A stretch of DNA of 29,393 nucleotides from IMG/VR virus record IMGVR_UViG_3300043409_001530, positions 1 to 29,393 of that record. One strand, written 5' to 3'. The stretch is from a virus. The position numbers were made by a program, and so were the translations under genes. The first letter of the stretch is position 1. Every line of letters starts with the position of its first letter. This document shows positions 5,579 to 11,935 of the stretch, in pieces. A model generated the notes under the pieces. The model was not told the DNA's origin. It ran no database searches and saw nothing but the letters and a program-made list of their open reading frames with translations.

Positions 5579-5682
5579 GCGCCGCCATCGACTTTGGGCT
5601 TGTCATGAGTTTCGCGGCAGTGGTGTTTATCATCGTCGCTTACGTTGCCGAAAAGATCGTCAACATGTTTACGGACAGATAA
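5575..5682 (+). CDS. 35-residue single-membrane-segment protein
   Basis: The ATG overlaps the stop of the HTH gene (ATGA). The peptide has a hydrophobic stretch (LVMSFAAVVFIIVAYVA, residues 9-25) flanked by an acidic N-terminus and a basic C-terminus (EKIVNMFTDR), as in a one-pass inner-membrane protein. It is translationally coupled to the regulator and lies in the rightward early operon. Function unknown; superinfection exclusion or membrane signalling would be guesses. Confidence 0.6.
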   Translation: MSAAIDFGLVMSFAAVVFIIVAYVAEKIVNMFTDR

Positions 5683-5686
5683 ACAA

Positions 5687-5716
5687 AAGGCTCGCGCCAT
5701 GACAGCACCGAGCCTT
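5687..5716 (+). terminator. Hairpin, weak terminator or mRNA structure
   Basis: AAGGCTCG (5687-5694) pairs with CGAGCCTT (5709-5716) across a 14-base loop. It is followed only by AAGTTTC, so termination would be weak or partial; it separates the regulator/TM pair from the next genes. Confidence 0.4.
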
Positions 5717-5757
5717 AAGTTTCTCAACAACCACATCGAGTAGAAGGATTATACATT

Positions 5758-6114
5758 ATGAATTACTCTTCGTCAGGACTCTCCATTTTCGGTACAGGTA
5801 CTTTCACATGTGAATCAGCCAAAGAACGCATCCCGCGCGCAGGTGAGGCCATCTTCCACACCCCCGCGACCGGATGGCGGGATAGCACACTCGGCGTGCT
5901 TGCAGAGGCCAAGCCGCAGCCTGGAGAAGCGGGATGGGCAATTCGTCAAAGCCAACACGAATTAGCTTTCTTTATCTTGAGCCAGTACCCGCGTTACAAG
6001 GACAACACCGAGTGTCAGGTTGGACGCGCATCGACCATGACGGCTATCCGCGTGGGCGATATCGAGTTTCGATCTAAGAACAGCACCCTGTACCCGATGA
6101 GGGTGGCGAAATGA
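5758..6114 (+). CDS. Hypothetical early protein, 118 residues
   Basis: A 118-residue protein starting after AGAAGGATTATACATT, a good ribosome binding site. It is hydrophilic, with a Gly/Ser/Thr-rich beginning (SSSGLSIFGTGTFTCES) and a mixed C-terminal half (MTAIRVGDIEFRSKNS). No membrane segment, coiled coil or catalytic motif is visible. It is ATGA-coupled to the next gene. No family recognised. Confidence 0.7.
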   Translation: MNYSSSGLSIFGTGTFTCESAKERIPRAGEAIFHTPATGWRDSTLGVLAEAKPQPGEAGWAIRQSQHELAFFILSQYPRYKDNTECQVGRASTMTAIRVGDIEFRSKNSTLYPMRVAK

Positions 6115-6353
6115 AAACTTACACAGGATGGGCTATCGACACGCAAAGCGAAGAAGGGCTTGGCCTGATAGGGAGGTTCTGGTGGTTTGGTCTGACTCCT
6201 CCAAACATACCAAAAAACATGCGCGGCCACAGGATAAGTTTGTTCGAAACACGCCGAGAAGCGCGTGAAAACCTGCCGTCTGTTAAGCGCGCCTATCCTC
6301 GCGCTATCGTTATCAAAGTTGATATCTCTATTTCAAAGCAGGTGAAGCCATGA
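6111..6353 (+). CDS. Hypothetical protein, 80 residues
   Basis: An 80-residue protein with an aromatic-rich first half (GRFWWFGLTPPNIP) and a basic second half (FETRREARENLPSVKRAYPRA) ending in a beta-strand-like IVIKVDI. The second half reads like a short motif found in phage and bacterial proteins that relate a field of values to a position (F-x-T-R-x-x-A), but no activity is known. Start and stop overlap the flanking genes by four bases. Confidence 0.65.
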   Translation: MKTYTGWAIDTQSEEGLGLIGRFWWFGLTPPNIPKNMRGHRISLFETRREARENLPSVKRAYPRAIVIKVDISISKQVKP

Positions 6354-6520
6354 ACACCTACACCGCCACGGTAACGCTGCCCAACCAGCCGCCCGAAACG
6401 CGCCAGGTTGAGGCCGAGTGCATGATAGACGCGATCAAATTGATCAGGGCCGAGTACATCACCGCCCGCATATCGCTGGTGGGCGCAAAGATCAAGGTTG
6501 TTAGAAATGACCGCCCATAA
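6350..6520 (+). CDS. Hypothetical protein, 56 residues
   Basis: A 56-residue protein starting at the ATG that overlaps the previous stop (ATGA), with AGGTGAAGCC before it. It reads as strand (YTATVTL), helix (VEAECMIDAIKLIRAEYI) and strand (ISLVGAKIKVVRN), a compact alpha/beta mini-protein. The stop lies against the terminator hairpin, so it is the last gene of this operon. No family recognised. Confidence 0.65.
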   Translation: MNTYTATVTLPNQPPETRQVEAECMIDAIKLIRAEYITARISLVGAKIKVVRNDRP

Positions 6521-6522
6521 AA

Positions 6523-6556
6523 AAGCCCGCACTTCGGGGGGACCTGGTGCGGGCTT
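6523..6556. terminator. Intrinsic terminator, bidirectional
   Basis: AAGCCCGCAC (6523-6532) pairs with GTGCGGGCTT (6547-6556), a 10-bp GC-rich stem. On the plus strand it follows the operon's last stop but has a poor T run. On the minus strand the stem is followed by six T's, so it should also stop leftward transcription well. Confidence 0.75.
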
Positions 6557-6913
6557 CGTATCATCCACTTGCGTGCTTGGGGCAATCAAGCGTATGATCA
6601 ATCCGTCAAAGCGGTCTGCCGACGCTCTGATAAGTCAATCATACACCAAAACTATCAGAAGCGGCAAATCCATAGATTCAGATCATGCTTTGATCAGTCC
6701 GAAGCACTGTGAGATTAGCGTTTTTGGTTCGCTGACCTTCAAAAAAGACCAAAATCTGTTTAACCAAGAGTGGACTACAGACCGACCCCTGTCTGCCACG
6801 ACCTGCATAGCCTTGAATGGCGATGTCTGGGAACGACGAGTACCAAGCTATCCCGTTTGTGGGATGCAGGGAAAGTGGGGGAGATTTACCCAAAACAACC
6901 ACGGGAGGCAGGA
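6557..6913. other. 357-base gap without a convincing gene; regulatory elements
   Basis: No open frame here has a ribosome binding site and a protein-like sequence. Three elements are visible: a candidate promoter at 6569-6598; an inverted repeat TCTGATA (6626-6632)/TATCAGA (6653-6659); and an 11-base repeat TGATCA(A/G)TCCG at 6595-6605 and 6691-6701. The segment separates two plus-strand operons and looks like their control region. Confidence 0.45.
6569..6598 (+). promoter_or_regulatory. Candidate promoter for the replication operon
   Basis: TTGCGT (6569-6574), 18 bases, TATGAT (6593-6598). The spacer holds the inverted repeat GCTTG...CAAGC, and TGATCA overlaps the -10 box, so a repressor site is possible. 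Confidence 0.4.
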
Positions 6914-7261
6914 ATGGACGACCAATTAGACAGGATAGAAGCTAAACTCGATCTGATAATCGAGTACATCGTCAAATCGCATGATGGAAAACCGCAGCGT
7001 GGCAGTCGCCTTCCCGCTGATTGGCAACCAAGTGCCGATGAACTGGCGTGGTGCATGAGTAAGAGGCCAGACTTAGACCCTGATGTGACAGCAGAGAAGT
7101 TTAAGGACTACTGGACAGCGGTTCCAGGCCAGCGCGGTCGGAAAGTCAGTTGGACAGCAACATGGCGCACATGGGTACGCAATGAAAAAGCGCCAAGTGG
7201 ATTCAAGTCAATCGAACAACAGAACGCTGAAACACTGCGAAGGCTGGTGGCAAATGCATGA
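6914..7261 (+). CDS. Replication-associated protein (initiator/helicase-loader partner type)
   Basis: A 115-residue protein with a strong ribosome binding site (GGGAGGCAGGA) before the ATG. An N-terminal amphipathic helix (MDDQLDRIEAKLDLIIEYIV) looks like a dimerisation coil. Then comes LPADWQPSADELAWC, and a domain with spaced tryptophans: FKDYWTAVPGQRGRKVSW..TWRTWVRNE. This W-rich F-x-x-Y-W...W...W-x-x-W pattern is the C-terminal domain found in many phage replication O/DnaT-like proteins. Here the usual DNA-binding N-terminal domain is missing or replaced. It overlaps the next gene by eight bases, which supports a joint role in starting replication. The exact function is inferred. Confidence 0.6.
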   Translation: MDDQLDRIEAKLDLIIEYIVKSHDGKPQRGSRLPADWQPSADELAWCMSKRPDLDPDVTAEKFKDYWTAVPGQRGRKVSWTATWRTWVRNEKAPSGFKSIEQQNAETLRRLVANA

Positions 7262-7874
7262 CGTAGACCGGACAGAGTTTTACGCGGTATGGGTTGCACT
7301 TGCTGACCTGTACGGCAAGACGATACAGCCAAAGTCGGCAGAGATTGTTTTTGCCGTCCTGCGGCGGTATGACATAGGCACGATAAAACGCGCCATAGCC
7401 GCGCACCTTGCAGATACCGAGTCAGGGCAATTCATGCCGAAGCCCGCCGACATTATCAGGCAGATCGAGGGCGGTTCCGATGTACGCGCACTCAATGCGT
7501 GGACTAAGGTAGATGATGCCATCCGCAACGTAGGGTCTTGGGCGTCACTGGTATTCGATGATCCTGCTATCCATTGCTGCGTTGAGGACATGGGCGGTTG
7601 GATGCAGTTCGCATCTGTGACCAATGACGAGTTGCCATTCCTGCGTAACCAGTTCACCAAGCGATATCAGGGCTACATCACAAACCCGCCAACCAGATGG
7701 GCAAAGCGGCTTATGGGTGAGGGCGGCACAGAGTCGGTCCGTTTCATCGGCCTTGAGGAAAATTGCAGAGAGGTCATGCTGGGCGGTGACGGAGGCATCA
7801 AACAGATATCCGCACCGCAGGGCATGGCTGCAATCCTGGATGACGCTAAAAAGCTGCTTGGGGTGCAATCATGA
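7254..7874 (+). CDS. DUF6475-like protein, putative replication factor
   Basis: A 206-residue protein. The N-terminal part FYAVWVALADLYGKTIQPKSA..FAVLRRYDIGTIKRAIAAHL and GQFMPKPADIIRQIEG has the form of helicase-loader/replication proteins of phages; the middle (VDDAIRNVG..LVFDDPAIH..VEDMGGWMQF) is the conserved part of the DUF6475 family as I know it. The start at 7254 was chosen because it overlaps the upstream stop; the Shine-Dalgarno sequence is weak, so coupling is likely. Together with the gene before it, it may load the host helicase, but this is inference from position and similarity. Confidence 0.6.
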   Translation: MHDVDRTEFYAVWVALADLYGKTIQPKSAEIVFAVLRRYDIGTIKRAIAAHLADTESGQFMPKPADIIRQIEGGSDVRALNAWTKVDDAIRNVGSWASLVFDDPAIHCCVEDMGGWMQFASVTNDELPFLRNQFTKRYQGYITNPPTRWAKRLMGEGGTESVRFIGLEENCREVMLGGDGGIKQISAPQGMAAILDDAKKLLGVQS

Positions 7875-8293
7875 AACGCTACGTCACGACCCGCGAGGGT
7901 GCGAAGGCGGTTGGCGATATCATTGCCGCGCACCCTTTGCCGATTAACGATCATGGCGGGAGTTATGGGTTCTGCGTTGAGATATTGGAAACCCGGACGC
8001 TTCCGCAAAACAACGCCCTGTACAAGTTTTTTGAGTTATTGGCTGCGGCACTCAACGACAAGCACCTGTATATCCAGATGGACTTTCTTGGCAAGCACAT
8101 CGAGGTCGAGTGGTCCAAGGATGAAGTTAAAAAGCGTATCTGGAAACCTGTGATGCAAGCCAAGACGGGCAAGACCAGCACAACCAAGCTGGAGAGGGCC
8201 GAGGTCGGGGCGATATACGACACGCTGAACCTGTTTTTCATTGAGAAGTACGATTTGTTTTGTCCATTTCCGGAGGATAAGGATAAGCCATGA
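7871..8293 (+). CDS. NinB-like recombination protein
   Basis: A 140-residue protein. ETRTLPQNNALYKFFELLA matches the conserved R-x-x-x-QN-x-x-(L/Y) element of the NinB family, and EVEWSKDEVKKRIWKPVMQ with GKTSTTKL matches its second half. NinB of lambda (Orf) binds single-stranded DNA and assists RecA- or Red-dependent exchange. The protein begins in an ATGA overlap with the upstream gene and ends in the same way, so it is part of one translationally coupled run. The family call rests on motif reading; a general phage protein related to NinB is the alternative. Confidence 0.6.
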   Translation: MKRYVTTREGAKAVGDIIAAHPLPINDHGGSYGFCVEILETRTLPQNNALYKFFELLAAALNDKHLYIQMDFLGKHIEVEWSKDEVKKRIWKPVMQAKTGKTSTTKLERAEVGAIYDTLNLFFIEKYDLFCPFPEDKDKP

Positions 8294-8634
8294 GGTCGAG
8301 AAACGATGAACTGAGGGAAGCGGTGCAGCAGTTCCACCGCGCCCATCCTGCCGTGTGGACTTTGTTCTGCGAGTTCACGCAGGACAGGATTGCGCGGGGT
8401 TTCACGCACTATTCTGCGAAAGCTGTGATGGAACGCATACGCTGGGAGACTGACCAGTCAGGCGATGCCGATTGGAAAATAAACAATAATTTTGCTTCGT
8501 TTTATGGTCGCCGCTGGATGAAATTGCATCCTGAACACGATGGCTTTTTCAGGACGCGCAAGCAAGTCAGCGAGGATCAACCGGCGCGTGGGCTGCGTGA
8601 ACTGCGGCGGGTGGATTGGGAGGCGAGGGTATGA
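8290..8634 (+). CDS. Conserved hypothetical phage protein of nin-type region
   Basis: A 114-residue protein with the pattern FHRAHPAVWTLFCEFTQDRI, then GFTHYSAKAVMERIRWETD, INNNFASFYGRRW and a terminal FFRTRKQ. I recognise this pattern from many phage and prophage proteins that sit beside small nucleases, but no biochemical role is known to me. Basic and aromatic residues are abundant, so nucleic-acid binding is conceivable. It is ATGA-coupled on both sides. Confidence 0.65.
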   Translation: MRSRNDELREAVQQFHRAHPAVWTLFCEFTQDRIARGFTHYSAKAVMERIRWETDQSGDADWKINNNFASFYGRRWMKLHPEHDGFFRTRKQVSEDQPARGLRELRRVDWEARV

Positions 8635-8942
8635 CCGGCCCACGTTTTGCCCGGCGCACCGACTCCAACCATGCAGAACTGCGCGAATGTATCCGAGATT
8701 GCGCGAAGGCGTTTCCTGCGATGCAGATTGCGTGGATGGACACAAGCAATTTAGGCGGCAAGGTTGGTGATGGGATAATCCAGTTCTGGTCTGATAACGG
8801 ATTTGAAACCCATTTGCTTGAGTTCAAGGCGAGCAAGAAAAAGAAACTCACGGTCAGCCAGGAAACCAATCCGCTTAAACTGGTTAGGATTAATTGCCGT
8901 GCGGATATATTTGATTTGCTTGAAATGAATGATTGGCTATGA
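8631..8942 (+). CDS. PD-(D/E)XK-type (VRR-NUC-like) nuclease
   Basis: A 103-residue protein. The layout is RTDSNHAELRECIRDCAKA, then a glycine-rich turn GGKVGDGIIQFW with Asp52, then THLLEFKASKKKKLTVSQE with the E-x-K pair. Related phage proteins read G-x-G-x-PDL...EVK...LTxxQ, so Asp52, Glu69 and Lys71 are the likely metal-binding and catalytic residues. In lambdoid phages a small structure-specific nuclease at this place resolves recombination intermediates. The start at 8631 is an ATGA overlap. The nuclease call is by motif; the exact family is uncertain. Confidence 0.55.
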   Translation: MTGPRFARRTDSNHAELRECIRDCAKAFPAMQIAWMDTSNLGGKVGDGIIQFWSDNGFETHLLEFKASKKKKLTVSQETNPLKLVRINCRADIFDLLEMNDWL

Positions 8943-9268
8943 AGAAACTGACCAAGATACAGGAATCGGCGCGTGGTGAGGAATGCACAATACGGATTGC
9001 AGGCATATGCAATCATGACCCATCGACTGTTGTCCTGTGTCACGCGCCATACCCCGGCAAATCAGGTACGCGCACCCACGACTGGTGGGCGGCTTATGGC
9101 TGTTCATCCTGCCACGACGCAGTCGATGGGCGGGCAAGAATGAATTATGATCTCTCCTTATTCTGGCTTCCTGCGATCCATGAAACCCAACAGCGCCTAA
9201 TGGAAAAGGGACTGATCGTGATTGTCGGTGAGGATGCGCCGGTCAACAAGATTCTCCCACGACGTTGA
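8939..9268 (+). CDS. DUF1364 / YbcO-like putative nuclease
   Basis: A 109-residue protein. QESARGEECTIRIAGICNHDPSTVVLCH, then DWWAAYGCSSCHDAVDGR, reproduces the DUF1364 pattern: a Cys/His cluster (Cys in EEC and ICN, then CSSCHD) as in the YbcO family, whose fold is HNH/beta-beta-alpha-metal-like. It is the last gene of the ninR-like coupled run and starts in an ATGA overlap with the PD-(D/E)XK gene. The role in the phage cycle is unknown; it is likely to act on recombination or replication DNA. Confidence 0.85.
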   Translation: MKKLTKIQESARGEECTIRIAGICNHDPSTVVLCHAPYPGKSGTRTHDWWAAYGCSSCHDAVDGRARMNYDLSLFWLPAIHETQQRLMEKGLIVIVGEDAPVNKILPRR

Positions 9269-9292
9269 CCATGCTGCAAAAAAGCGTATCCT
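9265..9292 (+). promoter_or_regulatory. Candidate promoter behind the YbcO-like gene
   Basis: TTGACC (9265-9270), 16 bases, TATCCT (9287-9292). It overlaps the stop of the upstream gene and would drive the small genes from 9316 and the Q-like regulator. Confidence 0.5.
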
Positions 9293-9315
9293 AAAGGGCA
9301 ATATGAAAAGAACAT

Positions 9316-9516
9316 ATGAAAATGTTGACGCAGCGAGTTGCACCACGAGCAACAATTTTAACGGCTCGTGGAAGGTATACAGCAAGTCCGCTCAGTAAGC
9401 ACGAGTTGACCAGGGTGCTGTCTGCGCTCGAAAATTGCGAAGTCAGGGATGCGTTTCAGAGGTTGATAGATGACTCAGTACGCTACGCGCTGGATCAGTT
9501 GTTAGAAGACATTTAG
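9316..9516 (+). CDS. Small helical protein, 66 residues
   Basis: The C-terminal two thirds (LSKHELTRVLSALENCEV, then AFQRLIDDSVRYALDQLLEDI) reads as two amphipathic helices; the first 25 residues are basic. The start is not certain: the ATG at 9316 has a weak purine tract before it, and an ATG two codons later is possible. A different 31-codon frame starts at 9303 with a better-placed AAAGGG, but its product looks random. The gene follows a candidate promoter directly. No family recognised. Confidence 0.5.
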   Translation: MKMLTQRVAPRATILTARGRYTASPLSKHELTRVLSALENCEVRDAFQRLIDDSVRYALDQLLEDI

Positions 9517-9529
9517 TCACGGGGGTGTC

Positions 9530-9622
9530 ATGAGTATAAAGTGGCTTGACCGTTTCCTCGGCATCGTGGCCTTGATCATGGTGGTTCTCTGGGCGCTCTC
9601 GCTCGATAGGGTTTTCTCATGA
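9530..9622 (+). CDS. 30-residue single-membrane-segment protein
   Basis: Preceded by GGGGGTGTC, this peptide starts MSIKWLDRF and has a hydrophobic stretch LGIVALIMVVLWALSL (10-25) before DRVFS. It overlaps the next small membrane gene by four bases (ATGA). A pair of tiny membrane proteins next to the late regulator could be lysis-related (holin or pinholin types) or exclusion proteins, but size and sequence alone do not decide. Confidence 0.5.
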   Translation: MSIKWLDRFLGIVALIMVVLWALSLDRVFS

Positions 9623-9702
9623 ACCGCCGCCGCGCCAACGCACTCTTTACCCTGACCGTCCTCTGTTTCGCCGCTGCTTTGATGCTGCCGTGTTTGCTAT
9701 GA
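9619..9702 (+). CDS. 27-residue membrane peptide, possible lipoprotein-like
   Basis: A peptide with a basic start (MNRRRAN) and a hydrophobic core (ALFTLTVLCFAAALMLPCLL) containing two cysteines. The n-region/h-region form resembles a signal or membrane anchor. It starts and ends in four-base overlaps with its neighbours, which is the main support. Function unknown. Confidence 0.45.
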   Translation: MNRRRANALFTLTVLCFAAALMLPCLL

Positions 9703-9866
9703 ACCGCGACGAGTTAGCCAGAGCCGTCTTCGACAAAGAGATGCCCGCCAGCGAAACGGCGCAATTCATCCGCGACAATTTCCCCGAACACGAATGCCCT
9801 CATTGGCGCGAGGGTGTTTGTGAACGTCCAGACCTATGCGGAGAGCAGGGCCTTGACGCGCTTTGA
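9699..9866 (+). CDS. 55-residue Cys/His-containing protein
   Basis: The protein begins MNRDELARAVFDKEMPASE and has Cys/His residues in EHECPHWREGVCERPDLCG (residues 30-48), consistent with a small metal-binding site. It is ATGA-coupled to the upstream membrane peptide. Its last 17 codons overlap a possible GTG start (9814) of the next gene in another frame. No family recognised. Confidence 0.5.
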   Translation: MNRDELARAVFDKEMPASETAQFIRDNFPEHECPHWREGVCERPDLCGEQGLDAL

Positions 9867-9873
9867 GCGGGAC

Positions 9874-10164
9874 ATGGATAGCCCGCTACACTTCGACGAT
9901 AATACCGAATCCCAACCCTACCGCCTCCGTAACGCTTTCCTGATCGACGGTCATACAGTTTCAGACCCCACCGACAATGTAACAGCCCAAATCCATCACC
10001 AGCGCGTGGCTGCGGAGCGGTTCGGACAGTTCGGAACCGAGGGTGGCGGTAAGGCAAAGCAATTCGCCAAAACGCTATGTAAAAACCTTCACCATGAATC
10101 CGAGTGGTGTCCCTGTCGATCTTTAACACCTGACGAGATCAAGGCACTGTATGAATCAGGATGA
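9874..10164 (+). CDS. Hypothetical protein, 96 residues
   Basis: The frame is open from a GTG at 9814, but the ATG at 9874 avoids a long overlap and is preferred; its ribosome binding site (GAGCGGG) is mediocre. The protein is hydrophilic, with TLCKNLHHESEWCPCRS near the C-terminus, which could hold a metal through Cys and His. It overlaps the Q-like gene by 14 bases. No family recognised. Confidence 0.5.
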   Translation: MDSPLHFDDNTESQPYRLRNAFLIDGHTVSDPTDNVTAQIHHQRVAAERFGQFGTEGGGKAKQFAKTLCKNLHHESEWCPCRSLTPDEIKALYESG

Positions 10165-10582
10165 CAATGAACTGGTCACGGCAAGGCTGATCAACTGGGG
10201 ACTATGGGTCAGAGGCGGTATGCCCTATCTTGGATACCCTGCATGGGCAGACGTATGGCATGGCTACTTTCCCTCGAAGGTGCATATCACACCGGACTGT
10301 GATGACGCAGAACATATCGAATACATCGTATCCAGTCTGGATATCGCTGGCAGGGTAGGATTGGGATTAGGTGACATCTACGCTTTCATCTGCCGCTTGG
10401 AATATGTTGAAATCGAACGTCCGAGAATCGCAAAGGCCGAGCATGTCAGACGCAAATACAACGTACCCTGCTCTGAAAGGACGTTTCGCTACCACTTGTA
10501 CAATGCCAAGCGTGCAGTTCACATGCTTTACGATAAACCACTTGCGTTGCCAGCAAACATACGATATGCTGTAAGCTGTTGA
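10151..10582 (+). CDS. Q-like late transcription regulator
   Basis: A 143-residue protein. It starts with LVTARLINWGLWVRGG (the L-x-x-WG-x-W-x-R opening of many antitermination-Q and related phage late regulators), has the mid-segment DDAEHIEYIVSSLD, and ends with a helix-turn-helix of the sigma/RinA type: KYNVPCSERTFRYHLYNAKRAVHML. Such proteins switch on the morphogenesis genes, either as antiterminators at a paused polymerase or as activators. Position supports the call: last gene of the early/middle operon, with a strong terminator right behind it and the first virion gene beyond. Whether it acts by antitermination or activation cannot be read from sequence. Confidence 0.65.
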   Translation: MNQDDNELVTARLINWGLWVRGGMPYLGYPAWADVWHGYFPSKVHITPDCDDAEHIEYIVSSLDIAGRVGLGLGDIYAFICRLEYVEIERPRIAKAEHVRRKYNVPCSERTFRYHLYNAKRAVHMLYDKPLALPANIRYAVSC

Positions 10583-10592
10583 TGTTGCACCC

Positions 10593-10617
10593 AAACCACC
10601 CGCGAGGTGGTTTTTTT
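10593..10617 (+). terminator. Strong intrinsic terminator behind the Q-like gene
   Basis: AACCACC (10594-10600), loop CGCGA, GGTGGTT (10606-10612), running into seven T's (10611-10617). The A at 10593 and the T at 10613 can extend the stem. It lies between the regulator and the first late gene. Confidence 0.85.
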
Positions 10618-10628
10618 GTGGAATAAAT

Positions 10629-11423
10629 ATGGCCGACAATCTCACGCTTAACAGTGGTTCAGGCGGTAGCACACTTGCGACCGATGAGGACGCATCCGGC
10701 TACCATTACCAGAAAGTGAAGCTGACGGACGGCACGGCAGACAGCACCACGGTCATTGCCGCAGGTAACGGCGTAGCCGCAGGCGCATTGCGCGTCACGA
10801 TGGCATCTGACAGCACCGGGCAGGTCAAGCTCGCCGCCGGTAGCGCGAGTGTTGGGACCGTCATACTCGGTGCAGGCTCGGCGGCTGTTGGTACGGTCGC
10901 ACTCGGTGCTGGGACCGCTGCTGTAGGGACCGTAAAGGCACAGGGAACGACGGCGCATGATGCGGCGGGTACATCCATCAGCCCTATCCTGACGGGTCAA
11001 ATAGCGGTTGCCGTAGACGGTACAGCGCCGGGCACGGCAGTTTCAGAAAATGACCTCGCATACAATCGTTGCGATCTGAGTGGAATTGCACTCGTAAACC
11101 AGACGCACCCTTACTTGTTCAACGCGCATGTGGCCTATGCCGCATCCGCTCAAACCAACGCGACCGTAAAAGCCGCAGTTGCCGCAGTCAGCATCTGGAT
11201 AACGGATGTGGTGATAACCAACGGCCCATCTGCCGTGAATTACGTTAAACTTTTAGATGGGTCCGGCGGTGCGATCAAGTGCAGTGCATACATGGCCGTA
11301 AATTCGAGTGTGGCCATGTCATTCCGCAACCCGCTCAAGCTGACATCTGCAACCTTGCTTGCCGTCACATCTACCGGCAACAGTGAACTGGATATTACGG
11401 TAACGGGATACCATGCAGCATGA
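10629..11423 (+). CDS. Virion protein with tandem VGTV repeats
   Basis: A 264-residue protein, rich in Ala, Gly, Thr and Val, with no charged core. Residues about 70-104 hold a short repeat of some 12-13 residues (SVGTVILGAGSA, AVGTVALGAGTA, AVGTVKAQGTTA), as in beta-helical or fibre shafts. The start (KLTDGTADSTTVIAAGNG, then LRVTMASDSTGQVKL) is a pattern I know from phage structural proteins. The C-terminal 130 residues (CDLSGIALVN...YVKLLDGSGGAIKCSAYM...ITVTGYHAA) look like a globular head. It is the first gene beyond the late terminator. A fibre or decoration protein is likely; a receptor-binding role is inference. Confidence 0.65.
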   Translation: MADNLTLNSGSGGSTLATDEDASGYHYQKVKLTDGTADSTTVIAAGNGVAAGALRVTMASDSTGQVKLAAGSASVGTVILGAGSAAVGTVALGAGTAAVGTVKAQGTTAHDAAGTSISPILTGQIAVAVDGTAPGTAVSENDLAYNRCDLSGIALVNQTHPYLFNAHVAYAASAQTNATVKAAVAAVSIWITDVVITNGPSAVNYVKLLDGSGGAIKCSAYMAVNSSVAMSFRNPLKLTSATLLAVTSTGNSELDITVTGYHAA

Positions 11424-11830
11424 CCTGGTTATTAAACCTCGGATTTGCCGGGGGAGAGGCAGAGGCGGAATGGTCGCTGGAAACGCTGCATGTACCGTTC
11501 GAAAAGCGGACGTGGTATGTGCATCGTGGGACTTTTGACGACATGAATTTGTATCTGAACGAAGGCAATACCAAGCGCGTGGTCATAGATTGGTCCCGTT
11601 GGCTCACCAGCGGTGTCAGCGTATCTTCTGTAGCGTGGGAGTCAGACCCCGAAGGTTATGTGACCATAGCCAACACGTCCAATAATTCGACCAGTGCAAC
11701 GGCATACATAACGGCGGATTCGGATATTTTGGATATAGGGCTGGACGTAAAAGCCACTATGATTACCGACGCTGCCATACCTGAAATTGACAGCCGCAGC
11801 ATACAAGTGAAGATACTCAGGACGTATTGA
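11420..11830 (+). CDS. Ig-like virion protein (fibre-tail adaptor-like)
   Basis: A 136-residue protein whose second half follows the pattern of phage fibre-tail adaptor proteins: RVVIDWSRWLTSGVSVSSVAWES, then YVTIANTSN..TAYITADSD and SRSIQVKI, i.e. D-W-x-x-W-L-x-x-G, a Ser-rich strand, and a last strand with an R-S-I-x-(V/I) motif. This is a beta-sandwich. It starts in an ATGA overlap with the previous gene and has hydrophobic MTWLLNLGF at its front. It probably joins the neighbouring fibre to the tail or capsid. Confidence 0.55.
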   Translation: MTWLLNLGFAGGEAEAEWSLETLHVPFEKRTWYVHRGTFDDMNLYLNEGNTKRVVIDWSRWLTSGVSVSSVAWESDPEGYVTIANTSNNSTSATAYITADSDILDIGLDVKATMITDAAIPEIDSRSIQVKILRTY

Positions 11831-11854
11831 GACGTAAAAACGAGACGTAAAAAG
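11829..11854. repeat. Two tandem 13-bp repeats between convergent genes
   Basis: GAGACGTAAAAAC (11829-11841) is followed directly by GAGACGTAAAAAG (11842-11854). It lies exactly between the ends of a plus-strand and a minus-strand gene. On the minus strand it gives two T5 runs, which may help end leftward transcription. Confidence 0.7.
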
Positions 11855-11935
11855 CTATTTGATAAACCTGATCACCGCTTCGATCAAAGCGGCAACCAGG
11901 GCGACGGTAAAGAGTGCGACAACAAAGCCGGTCAT
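11855..11935 (-). CDS. 26-residue membrane peptide
   Basis: A short frame starting in an ATGA overlap with the upstream membrane peptide. The sequence MTGFVVALFTVALVAALIEA is hydrophobic and is followed by a basic IRFIK end. It is the last gene of the minus-strand block. A membrane location is inferred from hydrophobicity; no function known. Confidence 0.45.
   Translation of the reverse strand: MTGFVVALFTVALVAALIEAVIRFIK

Noticed and set aside
5699-5740. 13-codon frame in the hairpin after the membrane peptide
   Set aside because: It lies inside the hairpin and has no ribosome binding site.
6498-6929. Open frame of 143 codons on the plus strand over the 6557-6913 gap
   Set aside because: It starts inside the previous gene and runs through the terminator hairpin. 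It has no ribosome binding site at any internal ATG, and its product has no protein-like pattern.
9303-9398. 31-codon frame with AAAGGG before its ATG
   Set aside because: The product (Asn, Ser and Thr rich) shows no structure, and the overlapping 66-codon frame at 9316 looks more like a protein. Undecided but not called.
9814-9873. GTG start extending the 96-residue gene by 20 codons
   Set aside because: It would overlap 53 bases of the upstream gene in another frame and has no better ribosome binding site than the ATG at 9874.
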